Source: Calditrichia bacterium | GTDB lineage: Bacteria; Calditrichota; Calditrichia; RBG-13-44-9; J075 | Assembly: GCA_028284445.1 (NCBI GenBank) | Contig: JANQRS010000050.1 | Coordinates: forward strand, 215,600-279,599 | Reading direction: 5' to 3' | Length of the DNA: 64,000 nucleotides | Notes under the pieces: generated by a model | Seen by the model: only the letters and a program-made list of their open reading frames with translations | Told to the model about the DNA's origin: nothing | Databases searched by the model: none | Shown here: positions 8,974 to 17,692 of the stretch, piece by piece | Position numbering within the stretch: the first letter of the stretch is position 1 | How the letters are laid out: each line of letters begins with the position of its first letter | Made by a program: the position numbers and the translations under genes

Positions 8974-9849
8974 ATGCGTAGAATTATGATTACCGGCGCA
9001 TCCGGATTTCTCGGGCGTCACCTTTTGAACAAAATGCCGGACAATGCAGAAGTTCTGGCACAGTTTTGTCACCAGGATGTGAAATCACTTTTCCCAAATG
9101 CACAGCATGTGCAGATGGACTTCACCAATACCGACTGGTCGGCGATCCGGGATTTTGCTCCGGATGCGATTATTCATACAGCAGCTATGGCCAATGTCAA
9201 CGAATGTGAAAATCAACCGGATGCGGCCATCGCTATGAATGATACCGCAACCCGGCAGCTTACTGACGTCGCCAGGGGCATTGGCGCGCGCTTAATTTAT
9301 ACTTCTACCGATCAAATCTACGACGGCAAGCGCGGCGACTATAGCGAAGCTGATATACCCAGTCCATCCAATGTCTACGGCAAAACCAAAGTTGACTCCG
9401 AAGTATATATGCTCGAACATCATCCCTCGGCGGTTTCCGTGCGCTGCGCTTTGATATACGGTAAGGCGATCGAGCAAGCGCCGACCTTTACTGAAGATAT
9501 GATTCAACGCCTGAAGCGCGGCGAAACAGTGAATTTGTTCACCGACGAGTATCGCTCACCGGTGCTGGTCGATAATCTTGCGGAAATACTTTGGGAATTG
9601 AGCGCTCACGACTACCACGGTCCCCTGAATATTGGTGGCAGCGATAAGCTTTCGCGGATGGAAATGGGGGAGGTCGCCTGCGATTTGCTGGGGTTAGAAC
9701 GTGAACGGCTAAATCCGACCCGTGCCAAGGGAATTAAGTTCGCTGCGGCACGTCCGGCAGATTGTTCATTTGATCTTGATCGTGCAAATGATGTTTTGAC
9801 AACGCCCCTGCTGGGATTTGAAGAAGGTATGCGCCAAGCGTTTGTGTAG
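8974..9849 (+). CDS. RmlD-type NAD(P)-dependent sugar-nucleotide reductase (SDR)
   Basis: A 291-residue extended short-chain dehydrogenase/reductase. The N-terminal Rossmann motif is TGASGFLGRHLL (residues 7-18). HTAAMANVNECENQP matches the RmlD signature region, STDQIYDG holds the catalytic Ser/Thr, and YGKTK is the YxxxK catalytic pair. It is closest to dTDP-4-dehydrorhamnose reductase and the sugar-nucleotide-binding proteins related to MAT2B. No other rhamnose pathway gene lies nearby, so the exact substrate is open. The gene stands alone between the barrel gene and a convergent esterase gene, and ends in a strong palindromic terminator. Confidence 0.8.
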   Translation: MRRIMITGASGFLGRHLLNKMPDNAEVLAQFCHQDVKSLFPNAQHVQMDFTNTDWSAIRDFAPDAIIHTAAMANVNECENQPDAAIAMNDTATRQLTDVARGIGARLIYTSTDQIYDGKRGDYSEADIPSPSNVYGKTKVDSEVYMLEHHPSAVSVRCALIYGKAIEQAPTFTEDMIQRLKRGETVNLFTDEYRSPVLVDNLAEILWELSAHDYHGPLNIGGSDKLSRMEMGEVACDLLGLERERLNPTRAKGIKFAAARPADCSFDLDRANDVLTTPLLGFEEGMRQAFV

Positions 9850-9878
9850 AAGAGGCTGAACTCACCAGATAAAATCAA

Positions 9879-9930
9879 AAGAAGTCCCCCCTCTATCTCC
9901 CCCTGGGGGGAGATAGAGGGGGGACTTCTT
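9879..9930. terminator. Perfect 24-bp inverted repeat, probable bidirectional terminator
   Basis: Arms at 9879-9902 and 9907-9930 are exact reverse complements with a 4-base loop (CTGG). The left flank is A-rich (AAAATCAAAA) and the right flank T-rich (CTTCTTTTT), so the hairpin has a T-run after it in both directions. It sits between the convergent reductase and esterase genes. Its core belongs to the C-run/G-run palindrome family seen elsewhere in the window. Confidence 0.85.
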
Positions 9931-9955
9931 TTTCCAGAACTCAAACCTGAGTTCC

Positions 9956-10687
9956 CTAAAACCTACTATCCAGAAAATAAGGCAGCATCTGTCTCCAGGT
10001 TGGCCAATCATGTCCCATATCATGTCCCCAGAGGTCCAGCTGATGTGGGATGTCGCGCTGGTGAAGAATTTCCGATAGTTGAACAGAGGCGCCGGGATCT
10101 TCATAGGAACCCTGCCCACTGGCAATGATGATCTTCTTGTCAGTCCTCAACTGCCCTACAATGTTGTCGTCGTGCCAGTTCGGCAGATAGTCTACCGGTG
10201 AATTAAAATAGCAGTTATCATCATAGTAACCTTTAGAGTAGGATTTGATGTCATAGCTGCCACTCATGGCGATGGTGCCGTCGAAGAGGTCCGGTCGACG
10301 GAAAAAGGTGTTGGCGCAATGCAGTGCGCCCAGGGAGGCGCCGGTGGTCATAATCGAAACACGACCCTGGCAATCGGTGTGGATAAATGGCACCACTTCC
10401 TGGGTGATGTACTCGTTGTATTGCTGATGACGCAAGGCTTTGTCGCGCGGGTGCATATGATCATTCAGCCAGCTCTCCATGTTGATGCTGTTGATTGAAT
10501 ATGCCTTGCACTTACCGCCTTCAATCATGGGACGAATGGCTTCAATCAAATGAAATCGTTCGTATTCCAGGTAATCTGCTGCAGCTGTCGGGAACATTAG
10601 CAGGGCAAATCCATAATGCCCGTAGACGACGACTTCCATATCCTTGTTCAGGTTGGGGCTCCACCATTTGTGAATTTCTCTTCGCAT
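9956..10687 (-). CDS. Esterase-family alpha/beta hydrolase
   Basis: A 243-residue cytoplasmic protein with no signal peptide. It resembles the putative esterase group (esterase D/COG4947-like). The nucleophile elbow is GASLG with Ser118, and the C-terminal GHDMGHDWPTW supplies His222/His226 as candidate catalytic His. An acidic partner probably lies near IASGQGSYEDPG. An RBS-like GGAGAGATGA directly precedes the ATG on the minus strand. It converges on the RmlD-like gene and has no obvious partner. The natural ester is unknown. Confidence 0.75.
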   Translation of the reverse strand: MRREIHKWWSPNLNKDMEVVVYGHYGFALLMFPTAAADYLEYERFHLIEAIRPMIEGGKCKAYSINSINMESWLNDHMHPRDKALRHQQYNEYITQEVVPFIHTDCQGRVSIMTTGASLGALHCANTFFRRPDLFDGTIAMSGSYDIKSYSKGYYDDNCYFNSPVDYLPNWHDDNIVGQLRTDKKIIIASGQGSYEDPGASVQLSEILHQRDIPHQLDLWGHDMGHDWPTWRQMLPYFLDSRF

Positions 10688-10851
10688 TCATCTCTCCGCA
10701 AAATGAAGGTTATGATCGTTAAATAGTTCGTGACTCAGGTAGTGGCGGCCGGTTGGTATAATTCCTTGAACCACCAGTCAATTTGCAAAAAGCAAACGAA
10801 AATGTCTACGGAAATTAAGAATTAAAAGCAAGGGGAGATTTATAACGGCAC

Positions 10852-10897
10852 ATCCCCCTTCTATCTTCCCCCGGGGGGAGATAGAAGGGGGATTTTT
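10852..10897 (-). terminator. Palindromic element with T-run; likely 3' hairpin
   Basis: About 21 paired bases per arm, arms meeting at 10872/10873 in a C-run/G-run core, then TTTTT on the plus strand. It lies in the 424-base gap downstream of the minus-strand DUF4097 gene and upstream of the esterase gene. It is an independent copy of the C-run/G-run palindrome family. The minus-strand orientation is inferred from its position; the T-run itself suits the plus strand. Confidence 0.55.
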
Positions 10898-11005
10898 CCT
10901 TCTACCAATTGAACACGCTCTAAGATATCAACCGGTGTGCAGCCCTGCCGCATTAACAATTCTGAATTGCGAGTTAAGTAACCGCGGCTGTTTGTTCGAC
11001 ACCTT

Positions 11006-11080
11006 GTCATTCCCGCATGTTTTTCGCGGGAATCCACTTGTATAACACCTGGATGCCCGATAAGAGCATTCGGGCATGAC
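11006..11080. repeat. GTCATTCCCGC-type intergenic palindromic element
   Basis: Outer arms GTCATTCCCG (11006-11015) and CGGGCATGAC (11071-11080) are inverted with one mismatch. Inside are two smaller hairpins, CCCGC...GCGGG and TGCCCGA...TCGGGCA, separated by AATCCACTTG...CCTGGATG. This layout resembles widespread 'GTCATTCCCGC...GGGAATCC' repeats known from many bacterial genomes. With the C-run palindrome it accounts for most of the 10688-11111 gap; I see no gene there. Confidence 0.7.
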
Positions 11081-11111
11081 GGATGAGGTGTCGTTTAATC
11101 ACATTAATTAC

Positions 11112-11822
11112 TTAGTTCTGCTCTACATGTCCGGTGACATTACGGATACGTACGTTGCCACTGCCGGATTCCTTGATCAAAACATCATTATCGACTTTGT
11201 CAATTTTGATGCCGCCCGAGCCGTCATCGACAATCACTTTGCCGGCCACATCGTAAATATCAATACTTCCGGAACCGTCTTCAATATCAACTTCACCGGC
11301 AATTTTCTCCACAGTAATGCTGCCTGAGCCGTCGTCAATGCGCAGATCTCCACCGACGCCCTCAATAGTAATGCTTCCGGAACCGTCTTCGAGGTCTACA
11401 TTACCGCCGACGTCCTCAATGCTGATACTGCCTGAGCCGTCGTTAATAACCAGGTCCAGCTCATACGGCACTTTGATGCTAACGTTGATATACGCCTGAC
11501 GAGATCCCCATCCGCCCCAACGGCTCTTGACGGTGCTTTCCAGGTAGGCGCGTTTACCGACCTTCTTCAATTCCAAACGAACGCGATCTTCGATAAAATC
11601 TTTGATATCATCTTCATCAAAATCACGCAGAACAATTTCTGCCTCTACTTCAATTTCCTTCAGGCCCTTAACGCCTTGAATTTCAAGAGAGCCGGCGCCA
11701 CATTCGGCTTCCAGTTCTTTAATGCCGTCAACCGATAGGTTCAATTTACGAACTTCTTCAAAGTCCTTTGCAAAAACTACAAAAGAAAAGAGAGTGATCA
11801 AGACTACTATAAAACGCTGCAT
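11112..11822 (-). CDS. DUF4097-type exported protein with six exact 18-residue beta repeats
   Basis: A 236-residue protein with signal peptide MQRFIVVLITLFSFVVFA. The first half (20-125) is mixed charged beta structure. The second half is a run of 18-residue repeats beginning DGSGS at residues 128, 146, 164, 182 and 200 (the last reads DGSGG), with a diverged sixth (ESGSG at 218). Consensus is DGSGSIxIExVGGxVxIx. This is the pattern of DUF4097/putative adhesin proteins and suggests a right-handed beta-helix stacking one repeat per turn. It is likely periplasmic or surface exposed. The gene is divergent from pruA across a 278-base gap. Confidence 0.75.
   Translation of the reverse strand: MQRFIVVLITLFSFVVFAKDFEEVRKLNLSVDGIKELEAECGAGSLEIQGVKGLKEIEVEAEIVLRDFDEDDIKDFIEDRVRLELKKVGKRAYLESTVKSRWGGWGSRQAYINVSIKVPYELDLVINDGSGSISIEDVGGNVDLEDGSGSITIEGVGGDLRIDDGSGSITVEKIAGEVDIEDGSGSIDIYDVAGKVIVDDGSGGIKIDKVDNDVLIKESGSGNVRIRNVTGHVEQN
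11118..11441 (-). repeat. 54-bp coding tandem repeat, six units
   Basis: DNA counterpart of residues 128-235 of the DUF4097-type protein. Unit length is exactly 54 bases with no indels through the first five units. Codon-level divergence between units indicates an old, selected array rather than a recent slippage product. Confidence 0.7.
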
Positions 11823-12030
11823 ATTGCCTCCTCTAAATAAGGTATTTCATAGACATACTGAAAAGCGCACCATCAGGTTACACATTAATTTGACAAATCA
11901 AACATAAAATAGTTTACCGGGAGCGAAAAAAAAGCGGTCAGAAATCTTGGCAAAACCTGCTCAAACCTCATTGTGAAGCTGAGCGGGATAATTGGCGCAG
12001 AAAAAAAATGTTGCCAAAAGTTTTTTCGTA

Positions 12031-12060
12031 TTGACAAGCAACTGTCAAATATCCTAAACT
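12031..12060 (+). promoter_or_regulatory. Candidate sigma-70-type promoter of pruA
   Basis: TTGACA at 12031-12036, an 18-base spacer and TAAACT at 12055-12060, 40 bases before the pruA ATG. The -35 box is also the left arm of an inverted repeat TTGACA-AGCAAC-TGTCAA (12031-12048), which could bind a dimeric regulator. The promoter is matched by eye. Confidence 0.45.
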
Positions 12061-12100
12061 TTGCCGGATCGATTAACACTAAAACCTTACAGGAGGGTTT

Positions 12101-13732
12101 ATGTCCAACGCATTTTTCAAGGTGCCCGCTCCGGTGAATGAGCCAGTGCGCAGCTATGCGCCGGGATCACCGGAGAAGGCCAGCCTGAAGGCCAGACTTC
12201 AGGAAATGAAACAGTCGCCGGTTGAGATTCCGCTCATCATTGGCGGGAAGGAAGTAAAGACCGGTAATACCGCGGAGATTTCTGCACCGCACGATCACTC
12301 CATCAAACTTGGTAGCTATCACAAGGCAGGTGAAAAAGAGGTCAACATGGCCATCGAGGCCTCTCAAGCCGCCTTCAAAGAGTGGTCGGAAATGCCCTGG
12401 GAACACCGGGTTGCTATCTTTTTGAAAGCAGCTGACCTGCTTGCTGGTCCCTGGCGCGATACTGTAAACGGCGCTACCATGCTTGGTCAGTCAAAGAATG
12501 CCTTTCAGGCCGAAATTGACTCGGCATGCGAATTGGTCGACTTCTGGCGTTTCAATTCCTTTTATATGACGGAATTGATGGCGGATCAGCCGAATTCTGC
12601 ACCGGGTATGTGGAATCGCACAGAATATCGCCCGCTTGAAGGGTTTGTTTTTGCGGTTACCCCGTTCAATTTTTCATCTATTGCCGGGAACTTGCCAACT
12701 GCGCCTGCCCTGACCGGCTGTGTGGCGCTATGGAAACCGGCATCCAGCGCGGTGTATTCCGCCTATTATATCATGCGTCTGCTTGAGGAAGCGGGATTGC
12801 CTCCCGGGGTAATCAATTTTGTGCCTGGCTCCGGCTCTCAGGTTGGAAATCCGGCGATGCAAAGTCCACACTTGGCGGGCGTCCATTTTACCGGTTCGAC
12901 ACCGGTTTTCCAGGGAATGTGGAAGACCATTGCTGATAACCTATCCCAGTCGCGCTATTATCCGCGTATTGTTGGTGAAACCGGCGGCAAAGACTTCATT
13001 TTTGCTCATCCTTCAGCAGATGTGGATGCGCTGGTTGTGGCGGCACTCCGTGGTGCCTTTGAATACCAGGGACAAAAGTGTTCAGCTGCTTCGCGGATGT
13101 ATATACCAAAATCAATTTGGGGTGAGTTCAAAGATAAATATGTCGCTGAAGTAGGAAAAATTAAAATGGGCGACCCGGAAGATTTCAGTAATTTCATGAA
13201 TGCCGTTATCGACGGCGGCGCCTTCCGCACAATTACCGGTTACATAGATCACGCACGCGACGCCAGCGATGCGGAATTTATTACCGGCGGTACCTATGAT
13301 GACAGCAAAGGCTGGTTCATCGAGCCGACCACGATTGTTACCACGAATCCGAAATTCAAGACCATGCAGGAAGAGATCTTTGGTCCGGTATTGACCATTT
13401 ACGTCTATGATGACAAGGATATTATGGAGACACTGGCGCTCTGCGACACGACGTCACCATATGCCCTTACCGGTGCTATTTTTTCACAAGACCGTGCGGC
13501 GATTGTTGAAATGTCGAATTACCTGCGTCACGCTGCGGGTAATTTCTACATTAACGATAAGCCCACAGGTGCGGTGGTTGGGCAGCAGCCATTTGGTGGG
13601 GGGCGCGCCTCCGGTACCAATGACAAGGCTGGCAGCGCAATGAATCTGCTCCGCTGGATGAGCGTTCGCTCCATCAAAGAAACGCTGGTGCCACCGAAGG
13701 ACTGGCGCTATCCATTTATGGGCGAATCTTGA
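12101..13732 (+). CDS. pruA: L-glutamate gamma-semialdehyde dehydrogenase (1-pyrroline-5-carboxylate dehydrogenase)
   Basis: A 543-residue aldehyde dehydrogenase of the stand-alone P5CDH type (ALDH4A1-like), the NAD-linked second step of proline to glutamate breakdown. The cofactor-binding region AVTPFNFSSIAGNLP is near 185-200, FTGSTPVF follows, the general-base motif GETGGKDF is near 297, and the catalytic Cys lies in YQGQKCSAASR near 328. Late motifs EEIFGPVLTIYVYDD and PFGGGRASGTNDKAG match this subfamily. A strong RBS (AGGAGGG at 12091-12097) sits 4 bases before the ATG. No proline dehydrogenase gene is in the window. A clear rho-independent terminator follows. Confidence 0.92.
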   Translation: MSNAFFKVPAPVNEPVRSYAPGSPEKASLKARLQEMKQSPVEIPLIIGGKEVKTGNTAEISAPHDHSIKLGSYHKAGEKEVNMAIEASQAAFKEWSEMPWEHRVAIFLKAADLLAGPWRDTVNGATMLGQSKNAFQAEIDSACELVDFWRFNSFYMTELMADQPNSAPGMWNRTEYRPLEGFVFAVTPFNFSSIAGNLPTAPALTGCVALWKPASSAVYSAYYIMRLLEEAGLPPGVINFVPGSGSQVGNPAMQSPHLAGVHFTGSTPVFQGMWKTIADNLSQSRYYPRIVGETGGKDFIFAHPSADVDALVVAALRGAFEYQGQKCSAASRMYIPKSIWGEFKDKYVAEVGKIKMGDPEDFSNFMNAVIDGGAFRTITGYIDHARDASDAEFITGGTYDDSKGWFIEPTTIVTTNPKFKTMQEEIFGPVLTIYVYDDKDIMETLALCDTTSPYALTGAIFSQDRAAIVEMSNYLRHAAGNFYINDKPTGAVVGQQPFGGGRASGTNDKAGSAMNLLRWMSVRSIKETLVPPKDWRYPFMGES

Positions 13733-13763
13733 TAATAAGTGCTTCTGATTTTGCTGTAAAAAG

Positions 13764-13798
13764 AAAGGCCGTCCCGGCATGCCGGGACGGCCTTTTCT
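13764..13798 (+). terminator. Rho-independent terminator of pruA
   Basis: Stem AAAGGCCGTCCCGGC pairs with GCCGGGACGGCCTTTT across a two-base centre (AT); the hairpin is GC-rich, A-flanked on the left and T-ended on the right. It starts 32 bases after the pruA stop. Confidence 0.9.
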
Positions 13799-13986
13799 GT
13801 ATCTTCAATCTCTTACTCATCTCCGCAATTTTTTGAAACAGGTGCTGAAGGTCTTGGCGGGACTCAGTAAACCTGATGTCGATGGCACGCGACATGCCAG
13901 TGTCCTATACGCATTGATATAAAGAAATAAGAGATTGGGTGCTGAAACTATCGGCGGCTGTGGCGGGAAACTTTAAGGCAAATGGG

Positions 13987-14013
13987 CAAATCTGTAAAAA
14001 AGCAAATCTGCAA
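13987..14013. repeat. AAATCTGTAAA...AAATCTGCAA dispersed repeat, copy 1
   Basis: A 27-base word shared with 59629-59655; only the three central bases differ. It lies in the 13733-14100 gap, which otherwise holds the pruA terminator and a hairpin cluster; no gene seen. Confidence 0.5.
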
Positions 14014-14028
14014 AGCAATTACAAATGA

Positions 14029-14100
14029 CACGAGCGGAGCGAGTTGACGTCGACGAAGTCGGCTGACGGCGCGCAGCGCCTGACAGGCGAGCTCGCGAGC
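14029..14100. repeat. Cluster of mini-hairpins ending at a stop codon
   Basis: A run of small palindromes: CGAC-GAA-GTCG, GGCGC-GCA-GCGCC and GCGAGCTCGC, preceded by GAGCGGAGCGAG direct repeats. The block abuts the stop codon of the minus-strand FG-GAP gene at 14101, so it is the first sequence transcribed after that gene. Confidence 0.45.
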
Positions 14101-16299
14101 CTATTTCACAAGCACCATCTTTCCGCTGGCCAGGGCGGCGCTCTTGTTGAAACTCAATTGGTAAAAATACACGCCGCTGTCGACGCTTTCTCCGGCTGAA
14201 TTACGGGCATCCCAAATTACGGTATTGCGAATTTGCAATTGATTGTTGCTGAACTGCCAACTCCGAATCTTACGGCCAAGGATGTCATAAATTGTCAGGC
14301 TGTGATAACCACCCAACTCGCGAGCATCAATTGTGGCTTCCCAGGCAATGGTTGTTTGCGGATTAAAAGGATTGGGATAATTTGAGAGCAAATTTATCTC
14401 CGTGGCAATGACCGGCTCACGCACGTCATCGTCGATGCTGACAACCTGGCGGTTCATAAAATAAGCCAGGCCACCACCGCTGCTGCCTGTAAAGAGGTCC
14501 AGATCGCCGTCGCCATCGATATCAACAAAGTTGGGGCTGCTGCGCAAATCCCTCGGCAGACCAGTATTAAACTCTTGCACATAGTTCGGGGAGGTGACGG
14601 TACCGATATTACGATAGAAGCGCATTCCGCTGGTATCGCTACCCACGATCAAATCATAATCCTGGTCGTTGTCGACATCTACAAAAAAAGGATAGCTATA
14701 GTCACCAATGTCAATATCAGCAAAATGCGTGGTGTCCAGTTCGAACAGCGGATTTGTTGCCGAGCCGACATTCCGGTAAAAGTTGATGTTGCCGGTGAAT
14801 TCGCCAAAAAAGACATCCAAATCATCATCGTTGTCGATGTCCACGAAAAAGGGTGTGCTATTGTTACCGATGTCGATGGCCGTCGTGTCCGTCGGGTAGT
14901 TTTCAGCGATGAGGACAAAGTCTGCGCTGCTGCCCGTGCCGTCATTTCGAAAATAAGAGGTCTTACCGTCCCAGCGCCCCAGGATCAAGTCAAAATCCTG
15001 ATCGTTGTCCAGATCGACAAATGAAGGCGCATAATTGACATGCAGGCGCTGATCCCATTCGAGGTAGTGACTATCTGCCATGTAAAATGCGGGAGCTAGT
15101 GCGGTGCCGCGATTCTCGAAGAAATAGACACGGCTATTTAAGACATCCGGCGCATCAAGATCTTCCTGATTGGCCAGAAACAAGTCGTAGTCATTGTCGT
15201 TGTCGATGTCTACCAACTGCGGAATGGTATTTTGTCCAATGTCGATGCTGGGAACAAGCTGCCGGGTTCGCAGCTGAAAATCGAAATTGGCGCTGTCTCC
15301 GATATTCTCATAGAAGTAGATATTTTCAACGCGATCAGCAATAAATGATGCCACACCACCAAGGATGCCGATAAACATGTCTGCGTCACCGTCGCTGTCG
15401 ATATCCGCAAAGCGCGGCACGTTGAATCCACCGCTAATCAATGGGTCATCGACCGGAAATTCTTCTATGATCTGATTCATGTCGAAACTATGTGCTTCAC
15501 AGGTGCCGAAATTTTCCAGCAAGATGACGCTCTCGGCAAAAAAATCACCCCAGAAGATGTCCTGGTCGCCATCTGCATCGATATCAATCAGAGAAAGGGA
15601 GTTGGCGCCGTGACGCGGATCTTCGCTTGCTGCAGACCGTTTCCCGCCACCGGTTAAAATGGTAATACCGGCAAAAAAGTCGGTAAAAAGGCTATATTGA
15701 GGAATGTCATTCTGGTCGAAACCATCCAGTTCATAAAGCGTGATGCGGCCGGTTTGCCGCCCGAGAAAAAGCTCTAAATCGCCGTCGCAATCGATGTCCG
15801 ACCATTCCGGAATACTCAGGCCATCCACCTGGATGATATCACCATTGACATCCCTGAGACTATCAGCTGCCAGAACGTAGTTGGCGTTTGCGGCAGTGCC
15901 GTCGTTGCGGTAATAGCGGATTATACCAAAGGGGCTTTCCGCAAATAAATCCTGATCATTGTCGCGATCCACGTCGGCAAATTTAAACCAGTCTCCAACG
16001 GCAATATTCGCAAAGCGATCGGTTACCCATTCGAATTCGTATTGCTCCGAAGTGCCGACATTGCGCAGGAAGATGAGCTGGTCGGCGCGGTCCTGCACAA
16101 ATAAATCCGGATCCTGATCATCGTCGATATCAACCAGCTGGATGACGGGGGTATTCAAGCCGCCGCTGAGAGGAAGATCAATCGGGTTGCCGTTGATATC
16201 AAAAAATGGAATGCTTGATACCTGGCGCTCGAGGTCAAAGATCTGCGAAAAAAGCGGCGAAAATAAACCGCAAACGATAATCAGTAAAAGGGACTTCAT
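14101..16299 (-). CDS. Secreted FG-GAP/VCBS repeat protein with T9SS sorting domain
   Basis: A 732-residue exported protein (signal peptide MKSLLLIIVCGLFSPLFSQ). I count ten Asp-rich, calcium-binding-like FG-GAP motifs of the form DIDxDxDxDLF (for example VDIDDDQDPDLF, SDIDCDGDLELF, VDIDGDGDLDLF) at roughly even spacing. This predicts an integrin-alpha-like beta-propeller or tandem propellers. The C-terminal ~90 residues are a T9SS type A sorting domain (LLSNYPNPFNPQTTIAWEA ... SGVYFYQL ... KMVLVK). Its ATG overlaps the stop of the cytochrome gene upstream by one base (TAATG), so translation is probably coupled. It may present or shield the cytochrome at the cell surface; that role is inferred from position only. 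Confidence 0.85.
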   Translation of the reverse strand: MKSLLLIIVCGLFSPLFSQIFDLERQVSSIPFFDINGNPIDLPLSGGLNTPVIQLVDIDDDQDPDLFVQDRADQLIFLRNVGTSEQYEFEWVTDRFANIAVGDWFKFADVDRDNDQDLFAESPFGIIRYYRNDGTAANANYVLAADSLRDVNGDIIQVDGLSIPEWSDIDCDGDLELFLGRQTGRITLYELDGFDQNDIPQYSLFTDFFAGITILTGGGKRSAASEDPRHGANSLSLIDIDADGDQDIFWGDFFAESVILLENFGTCEAHSFDMNQIIEEFPVDDPLISGGFNVPRFADIDSDGDADMFIGILGGVASFIADRVENIYFYENIGDSANFDFQLRTRQLVPSIDIGQNTIPQLVDIDNDNDYDLFLANQEDLDAPDVLNSRVYFFENRGTALAPAFYMADSHYLEWDQRLHVNYAPSFVDLDNDQDFDLILGRWDGKTSYFRNDGTGSSADFVLIAENYPTDTTAIDIGNNSTPFFVDIDNDDDLDVFFGEFTGNINFYRNVGSATNPLFELDTTHFADIDIGDYSYPFFVDVDNDQDYDLIVGSDTSGMRFYRNIGTVTSPNYVQEFNTGLPRDLRSSPNFVDIDGDGDLDLFTGSSGGGLAYFMNRQVVSIDDDVREPVIATEINLLSNYPNPFNPQTTIAWEATIDARELGGYHSLTIYDILGRKIRSWQFSNNQLQIRNTVIWDARNSAGESVDSGVYFYQLSFNKSAALASGKMVLVK

Positions 16300-17678
16300 T
16301 AGTCTTGTCCTGTGGTTATGATTATATCCTGCTCGAAAGTTTCCATATCGAACACCAGGAGCTCAGATATTAAATCGGCCTGGCCGATGCTGCGCAGGAG
16401 ATAGGGGGGGAAAGAACGAAATCGTGTTCGCACAGACAAATTGATTGTCGTACCGCTTGCCGGGGCAGCGATGGTGAAAGTACTGGTTCGCGATTCGAAA
16501 GCAGGGATTGTTTGCAAATCTACACTGTTGGCTTCCCAGAAGAAGGGGATTTCGTTGCCGGTTTCATCAAAGGCATAGCCGCGGTAGATGACCAGCGTAG
16601 AATCTTCATCGATCAAACCGTTTTGCACAAATTCGCTGTGTTCATCCCGTAAGTCGCCATTGTCGTCAAGTAGCCCGGTGCTGAATACAACTTCATCGGT
16701 GGCGGCATCCGTCGCAACCAATTCAATCCACATTTGACGCTCGAAGGTCGATCCCGATGGCACGTTGTGCCCGGTAAAGGCATTTTGCAATTCGACGGAT
16801 ACCTGGAATTCGCTGCCGGCGCTGACATCTGTTGGTGCGGTGATTCTCATATTGATCGAATTTTCCAATAGTGCCGCCACCTCGGCGATCGTTTCCTCCT
16901 TGCCGGGAAAATCGATTAAGGGGTAGTCGACGCCGATAAATTTATGGCGATGCACCGTTCGGGTGGGGCCGCCGACAGCTGCCTGGCCCTGGTAGGCGGG
17001 CATGTGGCAATCCTGGCATTCAATACCCATTCCGGCATAGGCGCTTAGGTCCCATTCCAGGTTGGTCTCTTCCAGGTTGAACGGACCATTCGGCGACTTG
17101 ATGTCGTGGCAGGGTGCGCAGATATCGGAAAAGCTCATACGAACGCCGAATTTGGAATCGTGAAATTCGTTGTCCACGGGATCGGAGATATTGCCCTCGC
17201 GTACCCGGTCCAGGGTCAGCGCGCGAACGCCCAAGCCGCGTCCGGGATTGTCCGTCATTTTATGACAAACATCGCAGCCAATTGCATTGGCGCCCTTTAC
17301 AGAGAGGTCTTCAAGAGCAAATCCCGGTGGTGTTTCTCCCAGAAGCGATGCAACCGGGGCATGACAGCCAACGCAGAATTGGTCGAGCTCGTTATTTGAT
17401 CGCTGTTGCCCAATGTTGTTCAGGGTTTGAAAAACCGGATCGGCAAGTGCGTAGGCATGCATGGATACTTCCCACTCATCGAAGTGGTTCGGATGGCAGG
17501 TGCCGCATTGCTGTGAGTTGCCAACGGCCATGCGCAGCAGCTCAGTGCTGTCGACCGGGGTCGGCGGTGGTGGGTCAATGGTAGATTCGCCGCAGTTTTG
17601 AAGAGATACCAGCAAGAAAAGAGCGCCGGTATATATTAAAAGGGCCCGCGTGACGGACCCTTTTGCTTGCAAAAACAT
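16299..17678 (-). CDS. Five-heme cytochrome c lipoprotein, cytochrome c554-like
   Basis: A 459-residue exported protein with five CxxCH heme sites: CGTCH (58-62), CVGCH (102-106), CDVCH (135-139), CAPCH (187-191) and CQDCH (221-225). The first, within CGTCHPNHFDEW and followed by SMHAYA, resembles the cytochrome c554/multiheme family. Cys29 after a hydrophobic leader may be lipid-modified, though LQNC is a weak lipobox. Residues ~270-459 form a beta-rich domain with GHNVPSG, often seen at the end of such cytochromes; its His may be a distal heme ligand. It is transcribed after the propeller lipoprotein (14-base gap) and coupled to the FG-GAP gene. Electron transfer in the periplasm or at the outer surface is likely; the partner is unknown. 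Confidence 0.85.
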   Translation of the reverse strand: MFLQAKGSVTRALLIYTGALFLLVSLQNCGESTIDPPPPTPVDSTELLRMAVGNSQQCGTCHPNHFDEWEVSMHAYALADPVFQTLNNIGQQRSNNELDQFCVGCHAPVASLLGETPPGFALEDLSVKGANAIGCDVCHKMTDNPGRGLGVRALTLDRVREGNISDPVDNEFHDSKFGVRMSFSDICAPCHDIKSPNGPFNLEETNLEWDLSAYAGMGIECQDCHMPAYQGQAAVGGPTRTVHRHKFIGVDYPLIDFPGKEETIAEVAALLENSINMRITAPTDVSAGSEFQVSVELQNAFTGHNVPSGSTFERQMWIELVATDAATDEVVFSTGLLDDNGDLRDEHSEFVQNGLIDEDSTLVIYRGYAFDETGNEIPFFWEANSVDLQTIPAFESRTSTFTIAAPASGTTINLSVRTRFRSFPPYLLRSIGQADLISELLVFDMETFEQDIIITTGQD

Positions 17679-17692
17679 GAAAGGGTAGCCTC

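Noticed and set aside
11118..11441. RTX-type calcium-binding repeats
   Set aside because: The period is 18, not 9, and the GGxGxD nonapeptide is not present; a DUF4097-type beta solenoid fits better.
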